From Bergeyella porcorum (GTDB lineage Bacteria; Bacteroidota; Bacteroidia; Flavobacteriales; Weeksellaceae), in NCBI RefSeq assembly GCF_042427575.1, contig NZ_JBHMFD010000005.1:1-64000 (forward strand): DNA of 64,000 nucleotides, in the 5' to 3' direction. Both the position numbers and the translations under genes were made by a program. Positions 42,463-50,612 of the stretch are shown one piece after another (within the stretch, counting starts at the first letter, position 1; every line of letters starts with the position of its first letter). The notes under the pieces were generated by a model. It did not search any database. It had not been told where the DNA came from and saw nothing but the letters and a program-made list of their open reading frames with translations.

Positions 42463-42939
42463 ATGAGAAAAACAAAAGCGAAAAAAAGACCGTTGTTACC
42501 AGATCCAAAATTTAATGATCAGTTGGTAACTAGATTCGTGAACAACTTGATGCTTGATGGTAAAAAATCCATCGCATTCAAGATTTTCTATGATGCATTA
42601 GATATCGTAGAATCTAAAAAAGGAGATAATGAAAAATCTTCTCTTGAAATTTGGAAAGATGCCCTTACCAATGTAATGCCACATGTAGAAGTGCGTTCAA
42701 GAAGAGTAGGGGGTGCTAACTTCCAAATTCCAATGCCTATCAGAGCTGATAGAAAAATCTCTATGGCAATGAAATGGTTAATCAAATACGCGAAAGCAAG
42801 AAACGATAAGTCTATGGCACTTAAATTAGCCGCAGAAATTATCGCCGCTTCTAAAGAAGAAGGTGCAGCTTTCAAAAAGAAAACAGATACTCACAAAATG
42901 GCAGAAGCTAACAAAGCTTTCTCTCACTTTAAATTCTAA
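42463..42939 (+). CDS. rpsG: 30S ribosomal protein S7
   Basis: 158 residues; binds the 3' domain of 16S rRNA and starts head assembly. MRKTKAKKRPLLPDPKFND start and RRVGGANFQIPMPI match the family. 25 nt after rpsL and 6 nt before fusA. Confidence 0.98.
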   Translation: MRKTKAKKRPLLPDPKFNDQLVTRFVNNLMLDGKKSIAFKIFYDALDIVESKKGDNEKSSLEIWKDALTNVMPHVEVRSRRVGGANFQIPMPIRADRKISMAMKWLIKYAKARNDKSMALKLAAEIIAASKEEGAAFKKKTDTHKMAEANKAFSHFKF

Positions 42940-42945
42940 TCTGAA

Positions 42946-45063
42946 ATGGCAAGAGATCTTAAATACACAAGAAATATTGGTATTGCCGCTCACATTGATG
43001 CCGGTAAAACCACCACAACAGAAAGAATTTTGTTCTATACAGGAAAAACCCACAAATTGGGAGAAGTACACGAAGGAGCTTCTACAATGGACTGGATGGA
43101 GCAAGAAGCTGAAAGAGGGATTACCATTACTTCTGCAGCTACCACTTGTAACTGGAACTTCCCTACAGACCAAGGGAAAACGCTTCCAGAAACAAAAGGT
43201 TATCACTTCAACATCATCGATACACCGGGGCACGTGGATTTTACCGTAGAGGTAAACCGTTCTCTTAGAGTATTAGATGGATTGGTATTCCTTTTCTCTG
43301 CGGTAGATGGAGTAGAGCCTCAGTCTGAAACCAACTGGAGACTTGCAGACAACTATAAAGTTGCGCGTATGGGCTTCGTAAACAAAATGGACAGACAAGG
43401 TGCAGACTTCCTTAATGTAGTGAATCAAGTAAAAGAAATGCTCGGGTCTAATGCCGTGCCTATCGTACTTCCTATCGGAGCTGAAGAAGACTTCAAAGGG
43501 GTAGTGGACTTGATTAAAAACAGAGCCATCGTATGGCACGAAGATACTCAAGGAGCTACTTTTGATGTAGTGCCAATTCCTGATGATATGAAGGATGATG
43601 TACTACTTTACAGAGAAAAACTAGTAGAAGCTGTTTCTGAATATGATGAAACTTTGATGGAGAAATTCTTCGAAGATCCAGATTCTATCACAGAAGAAGA
43701 AATCAACGCTGCGTTGAGAGCTGCTACTATAGACCTTTCTATCATCCCGATGACTTGTGGTTCATCTTTCAAAAACAAAGGAGTTCAGTTTATGCTAGAT
43801 GCGGTTTGCCGTTACCTACCTTCTCCATTGGATAAAGATGATATCAAAGGAACTAATCCAGATACAGACGAAGAAATCACCAGAAAACCAGATGTGAAAG
43901 ATCCTTTCGCAGCATTAGCTTTCAAAATCGCTACAGACCCATTCGTAGGTCGTCTAGCATTCTTTAGAGCTTACTCTGGTAGATTAGATGCTGGTTCTTA
44001 TGTGTTGAACACAAGATCTGGAAACAAAGAAAGAATTTCAAGAATCTACCAAATGCACGCTAACAAGCAAAACCCAGTAGAGTACATCGAAGCTGGAGAT
44101 ATTGGTGCAGCAGTAGGTTTCAAAGATATCAAAACGGGGGATACCCTTTCTGATGAGAAAAACCCTATCGTTTTAGAATCTATGATCTTCCCAGATCCAG
44201 TAATCGGTATCGCAGTAGAGCCTAAAACTAAGGCAGACCAAGATAAAATGGGTAACGCTTTGGCGAAATTGGCAGAAGAAGATCCTACTTTCACTGTGAA
44301 AACAGATGAAGCTTCTGGACAAACCATCATCTCTGGTATGGGTGAGCTTCACTTGGATATCATCGTAGATCGTTTGAGAAGAGAGTTCAAGGTAGAGGTA
44401 AACCAAGGTCAGCCACAGGTAGAGTACAAAGAAGCTCTTACGCAAACAGCTAACCACAGAGAGGTTTACAAAAAGCAATCAGGAGGTAGAGGTAAATTTG
44501 CGGATATCGTATTCGAAATTGGTCCTGCTGATGAAGGTAAATCTGGTCTTGAATTCATCAATGAAATCAAAGGTGGTAACATTCCAAAAGAATTTATCCC
44601 TTCTGTAGAAAAAGGTTTCAAAGAAGCAATGAAAAACGGACCACTAGCCGGTTTTGAAGTAGATGCAATGAAAGTTACCTTGAAAGATGGTTCTTTCCAC
44701 GCGGTAGACTCAGACCAATTGTCTTTCGAATTGGCAGCGAAGCTTGGTTTCAAAGAATCAGGAAAAGCAGCTAAGGCGGTGATTATGGAGCCTATTATGA
44801 AACTTGAGGTAGTAACGCCTGAAGAGTATATGGGGGACATCGTAGGAGACCTTAACAGAAGAAGAGGTACCGTGAATGGTATGGACGATAGAAATAACGC
44901 TAAAGTTATCAAAGCTTTCGTTCCACTTTCAGAAATGTTTGGCTATGTAACTTCATTGAGAACACTATCTTCTGGTAGAGCAACTTCTTCTATGGAGTTT
45001 GAAAGATACGAAGCAGCACCACAAAACATTGCTGACGAAGTAATCGCTAAAGCTAAAGGATAA
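42946..45063 (+). CDS. fusA: Elongation factor G
   Basis: Translocation GTPase of the ribosome, 705 residues. G1 AHIDAGKTTTTERILFYTG, G2 with GITITSAA, G3 DTPGHVDFT, G4 NKMDRQGADF. Domains II-V follow; domain IV begins near KKQSGGRGKFADIV and the C-terminus has RRRGTVNGM. It shares the operon with rpsL and rpsG. Confidence 0.98.
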   Translation: MARDLKYTRNIGIAAHIDAGKTTTTERILFYTGKTHKLGEVHEGASTMDWMEQEAERGITITSAATTCNWNFPTDQGKTLPETKGYHFNIIDTPGHVDFTVEVNRSLRVLDGLVFLFSAVDGVEPQSETNWRLADNYKVARMGFVNKMDRQGADFLNVVNQVKEMLGSNAVPIVLPIGAEEDFKGVVDLIKNRAIVWHEDTQGATFDVVPIPDDMKDDVLLYREKLVEAVSEYDETLMEKFFEDPDSITEEEINAALRAATIDLSIIPMTCGSSFKNKGVQFMLDAVCRYLPSPLDKDDIKGTNPDTDEEITRKPDVKDPFAALAFKIATDPFVGRLAFFRAYSGRLDAGSYVLNTRSGNKERISRIYQMHANKQNPVEYIEAGDIGAAVGFKDIKTGDTLSDEKNPIVLESMIFPDPVIGIAVEPKTKADQDKMGNALAKLAEEDPTFTVKTDEASGQTIISGMGELHLDIIVDRLRREFKVEVNQGQPQVEYKEALTQTANHREVYKKQSGGRGKFADIVFEIGPADEGKSGLEFINEIKGGNIPKEFIPSVEKGFKEAMKNGPLAGFEVDAMKVTLKDGSFHAVDSDQLSFELAAKLGFKESGKAAKAVIMEPIMKLEVVTPEEYMGDIVGDLNRRRGTVNGMDDRNNAKVIKAFVPLSEMFGYVTSLRTLSSGRATSSMEFERYEAAPQNIADEVIAKAKG

Positions 45064-45082
45064 TCTTTAAAATTAAATTGAA

Positions 45083-45388
45083 ATGTCACAAAGAATCAGA
45101 ATAAAACTTAAGTCTTACGATTACAACTTGGTGGATAAATCTGCTGAAAAAATCGTAAAAACAGTAAAAGCTACTGGTGCTGTGGTTAATGGGCCTATTC
45201 CATTGCCTACGAACAAAAGAATCTTTACGGTTCTTCGTTCGCCACACGTAAACAAGAAAGCAAGAGAGCAGTTCCAACTTTCTGCACACAAGCGTTTGAT
45301 GGATATCTACTCTTCTTCTTCTAAAACTGTAGATGCTCTTATGAAACTAGAGCTTCCTTCAGGAGTAGATGTAGAAATTAAAGTGTGA
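45083..45388 (+). CDS. rpsJ: 30S ribosomal protein S10
   Basis: 101 residues: MSQRIRIKLKSYDYNLVDKS start, GPIPLPTNKRIFTVLRSPHV, and MKLELPSGVDVEIKV end, all typical. It closes the operon and is followed directly by a strong terminator. The rplC-rplD genes that usually follow rpsJ are not here. Confidence 0.97.
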   Translation: MSQRIRIKLKSYDYNLVDKSAEKIVKTVKATGAVVNGPIPLPTNKRIFTVLRSPHVNKKAREQFQLSAHKRLMDIYSSSSKTVDALMKLELPSGVDVEIKV

Positions 45389-45412
45389 TTTTAATTCCAT
45401 TTTAAGATAAGC

Positions 45413-45446
45413 AATCTCCCTCTATGCAACAGCGTAGAGGGAGATT
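45413..45446 (+). terminator. Terminator of the rpsL-rpsJ operon
   Basis: Perfect 12-bp stem AATCTCCCTCTA / TAGAGGGAGATT, 10-nt loop TGCAACAGCG, T-rich tail. A second copy with the same loop core occurs at 46612-46646. Confidence 0.9.
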
Positions 45447-45470
45447 TGTTTATTTAGAATGATTATAAAT
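45418..45470 (+). repeat. Direct repeat, copy 1, flanking the first peptide/GLPGLI cassette
   Basis: The segment from CCCTCTATG through AACAGCGTAGAGGGAG to TATAAAT recurs with small changes at 46615-46664 in the same orientation, 1.2 kb away. The two genes lie exactly between the copies. Confidence 0.8.
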
Positions 45471-45503
45471 TTGTGATATTATGTGATTTTTGTCATATAA
45501 AAT

Positions 45504-45534
45504 TTGCGTAGTTTTAGTTTTAGTTTTAGTTTTG
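45504..45534 (+). promoter_or_regulatory. Promoter with AGTTTT hexamer array in its spacer
   Basis: TTG at 45504-45506, 20-nt spacer, TAGTTTTG at 45527-45534. Four exact AGTTTT units (45510-45533) fill the spacer and form part of the -7 box. Gain or loss of one unit changes the spacer by 6 nt, out of the allowed range. Confidence 0.65.
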
Positions 45535-45569
45535 AATCACTAACATTAAACCCCGTTAGTTGATTTATC

Positions 45570-45806
45570 ATGAAAAAAATGTTATTAGTGGCAGCTCTTG
45601 GAGTTGCAGGATTAGTGAGTGCGAGTACAGGTATTGTTCAAAAGAAAAATACTAAGATAGAAAAGTATCTTGCCTCCTCTTCGGATAATTGTACATGGAT
45701 TTATTTGTCTTGTACATTTTCTAAAAAGTGTGGAGCTAAAAGTTTACAAGAATTAATCGATTATTGGGAAAAAGCAGAAGAGGCTTTTTGTGGAGGAAAT
45801 AAATGA
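45570..45806 (+). CDS. Small secreted four-cysteine peptide, partner of a GLPGLI protein
   Basis: 78 residues. Signal peptide MKKMLLVAALGVAGLVSAS, then a basic linker and a mature part with four cysteines spaced C-x6-C-x5-C-x19-C (from NCTWIYLSC to AFC). The peptide at 50613-50879 has the same signal-peptide start and C-x6-C-x6-C-x18-C, so the second-to-fourth cysteine distance is identical. Its stop overlaps the ATG of the following GLPGLI gene (ATGA), showing coupling. Two disulfides in the periplasm or outside are likely. No named family is recognised and the role is unknown: signal, toxin, structural peptide and substrate of GLPGLI are all open. Confidence 0.75.
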   Translation: MKKMLLVAALGVAGLVSASTGIVQKKNTKIEKYLASSSDNCTWIYLSCTFSKKCGAKSLQELIDYWEKAEEAFCGGNK

Positions 45807-46606
45807 TAAGAATGATAAAACAAATTTTACAGTTTATTTTTATAATGAACTTTGCTTGTATGGTGGCTCAGACGCATCGTTTTGTTTATAAGTTGGACTA
45901 TCAGCCAGACTCTTTAGATGTTGGGAGTAAAAAAACAGAATATTTTATTTTAACCCATAGTAAAACCCATTCTACATTTTTAAGTCTCAATTTACATAAA
46001 AGAGATTCCATTGCATCTACTTTACAAAAGGATTTTGATAGAGGTACGCTCACGCGTATTGATGCTACTAAGATGCCCAAAACGGACTTTAAATACCAAG
46101 TCTTGAAGACCAATGATTCTGTTTTTGTGAAACAAAGAATTGATAGAGGAAATTTTTATTATGTTGAAACCACTCCATTGCACTGGAAAATCAATAATGA
46201 TAAAGTGGCTTCTATACAAGGGATGAAAGCCAGATATGCAGAGGTCGATTTTTCTGGGAGACATTTTGGAGCGTGGTTTTCTGATGAAATTCCTGTTTTT
46301 GATGGACCTTATATTTTCAAAAATCTTCCAGGTTTAATTCTAAAGATAGAAGATAGCAAGAAGCATTATAGCTTTGAACTTGTGCAGAGTTACACAGTGG
46401 AAGATGCTGGCTTAGAACTACCTAAGAAAATATTAGAACAAGCTAAGCAAACTTCAAAGAAAAAGTTTTACGAAGCCATTGAAAGCGAGAAAGATAATAT
46501 GATTAATGCTCTCAAAGAGATGGGTGGCGTGGTTTCAATAGAGCAGGAAAGGAATTACCATCAGAGACAAAAAAAGAAAAACAATCCGCTTGAACTTAAA
46601 CCATAA
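45803..46606 (+). CDS. GLPGLI-family secreted protein, coupled to the upstream peptide
   Basis: 267 residues. Signal peptide (ILQFIFIMNFACMVAQ) and family head THRFVYKLDYQPDS. Centre AWFSDEIPVFDGPYIFKNLPGLILKI carries the family motif. C-terminus ends KKNNPLELKP, the natural family end. The ATG overlaps the peptide stop by 4 nt; a second ATG at 45812 is possible. The gene pair has a potentially switchable promoter and is flanked by a duplicated terminator segment. Confidence 0.88.
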   Translation: MIRMIKQILQFIFIMNFACMVAQTHRFVYKLDYQPDSLDVGSKKTEYFILTHSKTHSTFLSLNLHKRDSIASTLQKDFDRGTLTRIDATKMPKTDFKYQVLKTNDSVFVKQRIDRGNFYYVETTPLHWKINNDKVASIQGMKARYAEVDFSGRHFGAWFSDEIPVFDGPYIFKNLPGLILKIEDSKKHYSFELVQSYTVEDAGLELPKKILEQAKQTSKKKFYEAIESEKDNMINALKEMGGVVSIEQERNYHQRQKKKNNPLELKP

Positions 46607-46611
46607 TACAA

Positions 46612-46646
46612 TTCCCCTCTATGTAACAGCGTAGAGGGAGTTTTGT
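46612..46646 (+). terminator. Terminator between GLPGLI and ybeY, copy 2 of the rpsJ-type hairpin
   Basis: Stem CCCTCTA / TAGAGGG with loop TGTAACAGCG and a T-rich tail; nearly the same as the rpsJ terminator. Confidence 0.85.
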
Positions 46647-46664
46647 TTTTAGAGGGCTATAAAT
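46615..46664 (+). repeat. Direct repeat, copy 2, flanking the first peptide/GLPGLI cassette
   Basis: Second copy of the 45418-45470 segment, same orientation; it now overlaps the 3' end of ybeY (minus strand). Confidence 0.8.
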
Positions 46665-47074
46665 TCAGAAATCGCATTAAGGTAAAAATCTTCTTTGCTT
46701 CGCATTTCTTTTATTTCTGCTTCTGTTTTGTCTTTATAACCGCAGAGGTGGAGTACTCCGTGAGCCAATACCCTATGAAGCTCTTCCTCAAAGGATTTGG
46801 ATAGCAGGGGAGCGTTCTCTGAAACTCGTGTAACGGAGACAAAGATATCGCCAGAAATTTTCTTCCCTTTTACATAATCAAAGGTGATGATATCGGTGTA
46901 ATAATCGTGTTGAAGGTAATCTTGGTTAATCTTTAGAAGATACTCATCATCACAGAAAATATAATTGATATCCCCCAGCTTTTTACCCTCGTGGGTAATG
47001 ATGTACTCTATCCAAGATGTTATGTTTTCGTTGATTGAAAGATTTTCAATGTTTTCAAAAAAGAAGTTGAGCAT
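46649..47074 (-). CDS. ybeY: rRNA maturation endoribonuclease YbeY
   Basis: Single-strand RNase for 16S rRNA 3' maturation and ribosome quality control. 141 residues: NYIFCDDEYLLKINQDYLQH, then DIITFDY and the zinc site HGVLHLCGYKDK. The usual third zinc ligand of HGxLHLxGYDH is a His; here that place is Asp. I have seen this variant in other flavobacterial YbeY proteins, so it is probably lineage-typical, not a defect. Convergent with the GLPGLI gene, divergent from the acyltransferase. Confidence 0.92.
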   Translation of the reverse strand: MLNFFFENIENLSINENITSWIEYIITHEGKKLGDINYIFCDDEYLLKINQDYLQHDYYTDIITFDYVKGKKISGDIFVSVTRVSENAPLLSKSFEEELHRVLAHGVLHLCGYKDKTEAEIKEMRSKEDFYLNAISEFIAL

Positions 47075-47114
47075 TTTTCAGATGGTTTATTTAAGGATTA
47101 CTCAATGTTTTTCA

Positions 47115-47145
47115 TTGTACAAAAATAAAACTTTAAGTATCTTTG
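47115..47145 (+). promoter_or_regulatory. Promoter of the acyltransferase gene
   Basis: TTG at 47115-47117, 20-nt spacer, TATCTTTG at 47138-47145, leaving a leader of about 80 nt. A minus-strand -7 box for ybeY (TATTTTTG, 47127-47120) overlaps the spacer, so the two promoters interfere. Confidence 0.6.
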
Positions 47146-47230
47146 AAGCGAATTGAGATGGTTATAAATTGTAAAGTTTACCGACTGCAAGTTAATAAAT
47201 TTTTAGAAAAAGAAAATCATTTAATGGCCT

Positions 47231-48325
47231 ATGAAAAGAGATTTATATATTGATTTTGCTAAGGGAGCGGCTACCCTTTCCATTATTTTTATCCATACCG
47301 TTTTTTGGAGCGGTCAGTTTTATGTTCCTACGGAGGTTAGAGTTCTATCTTTACTGTTTGATGTACCTTTGTTCTATGCCCTTAGTGGTATTACATCGGG
47401 GGGGAATATAGAAAAAACGCTTTACCGATTGTTGCGCTTACAGATTACTTTTATGATTTTCGTGACATTCCTTTTCTTTGTAGATTATTTCTTTAAAGTT
47501 TTCGGACTGAATATTTTTGGTTTTGAAAAAATGAAAGCGTTTTATTCCACCTTTGGGGCGAAATATACCCCTACCAGCCTTTCAGAATATCCTCAGTGGC
47601 AAAATTTGGGAAATTGGTACCTTCATAGTTACACCAATGCTGATACCTTCCCTGTGGTGATGGGAAGTTTTTGGTATCTGAAAGTCTATTTTATTCTAAC
47701 GGTTTTCGGTGTTTTGATTTTGAGATTTTTCCCGAAACATATCCATTGGTTTATAGGGCTTTGTCTAGGGCTTACCTTGTTATTTAATGTTTATCCAGGG
47801 TATTATCCATCGGGGCAAGTGGGCTATGTGGCGATTTACTTAGCGATATTCCTTATTGCCAATAAGATGAAAGGCAAGCAAATCCCTACGCGATGGATTC
47901 CTATACTGTATATTGCTGTGGCTGCGGCTTTGGGAGTGATGTTTTGGTATTACGGAACGGATATTTTCTATAAAATTAATAAACAGAAGTTTCCACCAAA
48001 AATCCCTTATATTGTATGGGCGTTATTCTCGCTCGTAACACTCTTTGTACTATATAACCGATTGAAAATCACAAAACCGAATTTTATCAATTACATAGGG
48101 AAAAATGCGATTTTCTATTACTTTGCACAGGGAATTTCTTCTTCTTTAGTTTACTTTTTGGTTGTTCCGATGAAAGAGATGATGCACTGGGCAGTTTTAT
48201 TGGTAATCATCTTCGTGGTTAATGTTATCCTTGCCGTTATTCTTGCCGAAGTACTGAAATGGATAGACGCACAAGGGTGGAAAATTTTGGAGTTTTTGAG
48301 AGCCAAAACAGCTTCAAAGCACTGA
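47231..48325 (+). CDS. Acyltransferase 3 family membrane protein
   Basis: 364 residues, about ten helices. It starts with the family block RDLYIDFAKGAATLSIIFIHT, where the His in the first helix is the putative acyl-transfer residue. VPLFYALSGI follows. Such proteins O-acetylate or acylate polysaccharides, lipids or cell-wall sugars at the inner membrane. No glycan cluster surrounds it, so the substrate is unknown. 80-nt leader after a complete promoter. Confidence 0.85.
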   Translation: MKRDLYIDFAKGAATLSIIFIHTVFWSGQFYVPTEVRVLSLLFDVPLFYALSGITSGGNIEKTLYRLLRLQITFMIFVTFLFFVDYFFKVFGLNIFGFEKMKAFYSTFGAKYTPTSLSEYPQWQNLGNWYLHSYTNADTFPVVMGSFWYLKVYFILTVFGVLILRFFPKHIHWFIGLCLGLTLLFNVYPGYYPSGQVGYVAIYLAIFLIANKMKGKQIPTRWIPILYIAVAAALGVMFWYYGTDIFYKINKQKFPPKIPYIVWALFSLVTLFVLYNRLKITKPNFINYIGKNAIFYYFAQGISSSLVYFLVVPMKEMMHWAVLLVIIFVVNVILAVILAEVLKWIDAQGWKILEFLRAKTASKH

Positions 48326-48386
48326 AACTAAAAATACGAAATAAGAAATTAATTAATAATCACTATTTTCGCATAAAATTATTACA

Positions 48387-48965
48387 ATGTTTAAACTAAA
48401 ACTTCCTACCGACCCGAGATGGGCAAATATTGCCGAAGGAAACATTAGCGAAATCCTTACCGACCACGCTTGGTGCGAACAAAAAGCTGCTTCTAATGCC
48501 ATTACGCTCATCACAATGCTACCAGAATATCCTGAAATTGTAACCGAACTCTTGGCGATTGCTCAGGAAGAGTTGGAGCATTTCAATCAAGTGCACGAGA
48601 TTATCAAAGCCCGTGGTTTTGAATTGGGTAGAGCACGAAAAGATGATTATGTGAACGATTTGGTAAAGTTCATCGTGCAAGGCTCTCGCGAGGATTTGAT
48701 TATTGATAGAATGCTATTTGCTGCAATGATAGAAGCCAGAAGCTGTGAGCGTTTCAAAGTGCTTACAGAAAACATCAAAGATGAAGAACTGAAAGTATTT
48801 TACCGTGAACTGATGATTTCCGAAGCCAACCATTATACCACTTTTATAGGTTTTGCACGCCAACTGGGAGACCCTGAAAAAGTGAATAAACGCTGGGAGG
48901 AATGGCTAGAATACGAGGCGAAAGTCATCCAAAGTTATGGTAAAAAAGAAACCATCCACGGATAA
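48387..48965 (+). CDS. miaE: tRNA-(ms2io6A)-hydroxylase
   Basis: Di-iron hydroxylase that adds the last OH to ms2i6A37 in tRNA. 192 residues of the ferritin-like fold: the carboxylate/His ligands are in DHAWCEQKAASNA, AQEELEHFNQVHE, EARSCERFK and SEANHYTTF. DPRWANIAEGN at the N-terminus is typical. A TATTTTCG box about 20 nt upstream of the ATG is the likely -7 site. DUF502 follows 10 nt later. Confidence 0.92.
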   Translation: MFKLKLPTDPRWANIAEGNISEILTDHAWCEQKAASNAITLITMLPEYPEIVTELLAIAQEELEHFNQVHEIIKARGFELGRARKDDYVNDLVKFIVQGSREDLIIDRMLFAAMIEARSCERFKVLTENIKDEELKVFYRELMISEANHYTTFIGFARQLGDPEKVNKRWEEWLEYEAKVIQSYGKKETIHG

Positions 48966-48975
48966 TTTTCATTCA

Positions 48976-49611
48976 ATGCCAAGAAAAAATAGCGAATACT
49001 TTTTGAATCAATTCCTGAAATATCTTTTTCAGGGATTGATGATTATTGGACCTATCACCCTTACGGTTTTTGTGATATGGTCTATCATTTCATCTATTGA
49101 TAGCAATATTCCTTTTCTCTCGGAAAATCTATATCCGGGGATTACCTTCCTCATCGTGGTGATGGCTACGGTGGGCATTGGCTATCTGGGAAATAAACTG
49201 GTATTTGGAAGGTTTATCTTTGATAGGATAGATGGTTTTTTGGAGAAAACCCCTGGGGTGAAGCATATCTACACTCCAACTAAAGAGGTAATGTCTTCCT
49301 TTGTGGGAGATAAAAAGAAATTTAATGACCCTGTGTGGGTGAAAACCAATGAAAATCCTGAAATGTGGAGGATAGGCTTTCTTACCCAGAAGGATATGGG
49401 AGCTGTGGGTAAGCATCAGTTTGTAGCGGTGTATTTACCACATTCTTATGCTATTTCGGGTTGGGTTATCATTACCGAAAAGAAAAATATAAAACCTGTA
49501 GTAGGGATGAACGCAGCCTCTGCAATGAAGTTTGCAGTGAGTGGTGGTGTGGCTGGCTTTCACGGTGGGGATGTGAGTTTTTCTTCCGAGGAAAAAGAAA
49601 ATGAACTTTAA
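48976..49611 (+). CDS. DUF502-family inner membrane protein
   Basis: 211 residues from ATG 48976 (MPRKNSEYFLNQFLKYLFQG); an earlier ATG at 48937 lies inside miaE and is less likely. Two helices (GLMIIGPITLTVFVIWSII and PGITFLIVVMATVGIGYLG) precede the conserved VKHIYTPTKEVMSSFVGDKK and VAVYLPHSYAISGW. Function is not known. Probably co-transcribed with miaE; a terminator follows at once. Confidence 0.88.
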   Translation: MPRKNSEYFLNQFLKYLFQGLMIIGPITLTVFVIWSIISSIDSNIPFLSENLYPGITFLIVVMATVGIGYLGNKLVFGRFIFDRIDGFLEKTPGVKHIYTPTKEVMSSFVGDKKKFNDPVWVKTNENPEMWRIGFLTQKDMGAVGKHQFVAVYLPHSYAISGWVIITEKKNIKPVVGMNAASAMKFAVSGGVAGFHGGDVSFSSEEKENEL

Positions 49612-49615
49612 TATC

Positions 49616-49653
49616 AAAAGAAACTATCTCGAATTCGGGATAGTTTCTTTTTT
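49616..49653 (+). terminator. Terminator of miaE-DUF502
   Basis: Stem AAAAGAAACTATC / GATAGTTTCTTTT with continued T-run, right after the DUF502 stop. Confidence 0.9.
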
Positions 49654-49662
49654 TTGTTTAAT

Positions 49663-49719
49663 CTATTGATTGTAAATATCTCCCAATTGCGTTAAATACT
49701 CGTGGGCGGTTAAATCAAA
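49663..49719 (-). pseudogene. Orphan 3' fragment of surE
   Basis: On the minus strand the last 18 codons of a SurE protein (FDLTAHEYLTQLGDIYNQ, then TAG) stand alone. They match the end of the intact surE at 50968 (FDLTAHEYLN...). 28 bases (49692-49719) are identical to 51002-51029, after which the two copies diverge. The second peptide/GLPGLI cassette lies exactly between the two copies. Confidence 0.85.
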
Positions 49720-49756
49720 ATAAAACGGGGATGCTTGAAGGTATCCCGTTTTATTT
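49717..49756 (-). terminator. Terminator of the second GLPGLI gene
   Basis: Stem AAAATAAAACGGGGAT / ATCCCGTTTTATTTT (one C short) overlapping the GLPGLI stop codon on the minus strand. Confidence 0.75.
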
Positions 49757-50554
49757 TGATTTTTCCAGAGCATTGTTTCTTTTCTTTCTGTTTTTCAAAA
49801 CGTTTTCTTTTCCGCTTTCATCAAGAAACATTCCTGCCATTTCCATTTCTTTGATATAATTATCATTAATGTTTCTCATTGCTTTAAAATACTCCTCTTT
49901 GGATACCTTCTTGAATTTGTCCAAAATCTTATCAGGATAATAAGTCGACACAAAGTTCTGATGTCCCTTTTTTATTTCTATCAATTCAAATGCAAAGAAA
50001 TCTTGCGAATCAGAAACTTCAATAATCAATCCGGGTAAATTTTTGAATTTGTACGGACCTTCAGGAATGGGTATATCCTCGGTGTACCAAGCTGTCCAAA
50101 TTCTGCCACCATAGTTTAATTCTGCCTTTTTGCAAGTGTATCCGTGAAGTGTTTTGGTGTCATTATAGAGTTTCCATTTCGTAGGGATATTGTCCTTGTA
50201 ATGAAATTGATAGTTTAAAATTTCGTCATAAAAATTGAGTTCATCTTCTTTTTTGATGATTAGAAATTTGAAGCGTGTTTTCGGAACGCCAGCCAATGCA
50301 GAAGCGAATGAATCCTCTGTAAGATTTTGAGATTTTTGGGCAATGTATAGGTCACCTTTGAGCTTATTAACAGAGAGAAAAGCGGAAGTCTCTTCATCAA
50401 TATTAAGATAAAAATCTTCTTCCAGCCTATGAGTGTTCGTAGAATCTGGTTGATAAGACAAGCGATAATAAACATTCAGATGTTTTTTATCAATGGTCTG
50501 TCCTTGCAAAAGCCCAGCGATAATGAATAATAGAATAAAGTATATTGTTTTCAT
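49751..50554 (-). CDS. GLPGLI-family secreted protein, second peptide cassette
   Basis: 267 residues. Signal peptide (YFILLFIIAGLLQG), head LNVYYRLSYQPDSTNTHRLE, and the motif IPIPEGPYKFKNLPGLIIEV. It ends KRNNALEKSK. It has the same length as the copy at 45803, and both lie downstream of a four-cysteine peptide gene. Here 58 nt with a strong hairpin separate the two genes instead of an ATGA overlap. Confidence 0.88.
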   Translation of the reverse strand: MKTIYFILLFIIAGLLQGQTIDKKHLNVYYRLSYQPDSTNTHRLEEDFYLNIDEETSAFLSVNKLKGDLYIAQKSQNLTEDSFASALAGVPKTRFKFLIIKKEDELNFYDEILNYQFHYKDNIPTKWKLYNDTKTLHGYTCKKAELNYGGRIWTAWYTEDIPIPEGPYKFKNLPGLIIEVSDSQDFFAFELIEIKKGHQNFVSTYYPDKILDKFKKVSKEEYFKAMRNINDNYIKEMEMAGMFLDESGKENVLKNRKKRNNALEKSK

Positions 50555-50570
50555 TGCAAAATGATAAAAG

Positions 50571-50603
50571 ACACCTTTAATGTTTAATCAACATTAAAGG
50601 TGT
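50571..50603 (-). terminator. Intercistronic hairpin between the peptide and GLPGLI genes
   Basis: Perfect 14-bp stem (ACACCTTTAATGTT and its complement) with a 5-nt loop. On the minus strand CTTTTATCATTTTGC follows. It may partly terminate transcription after the peptide gene or stabilise its mRNA, making more peptide than GLPGLI protein. Confidence 0.75.
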
Positions 50604-50612
50604 AGATTTGTT

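Noticed and set aside
45570..45806. Classification of the small peptides as NVEALA-family peptides
   Set aside because: They lack the NVEALA-type segment after the signal peptide; the cysteine spacing and GLPGLI linkage are different.
47158..47253. 31-codon ORF in the leader of the acyltransferase gene
   Set aside because: It overlaps the real start in another frame and shows no leader-peptide signature such as codon runs or an attenuator hairpin.
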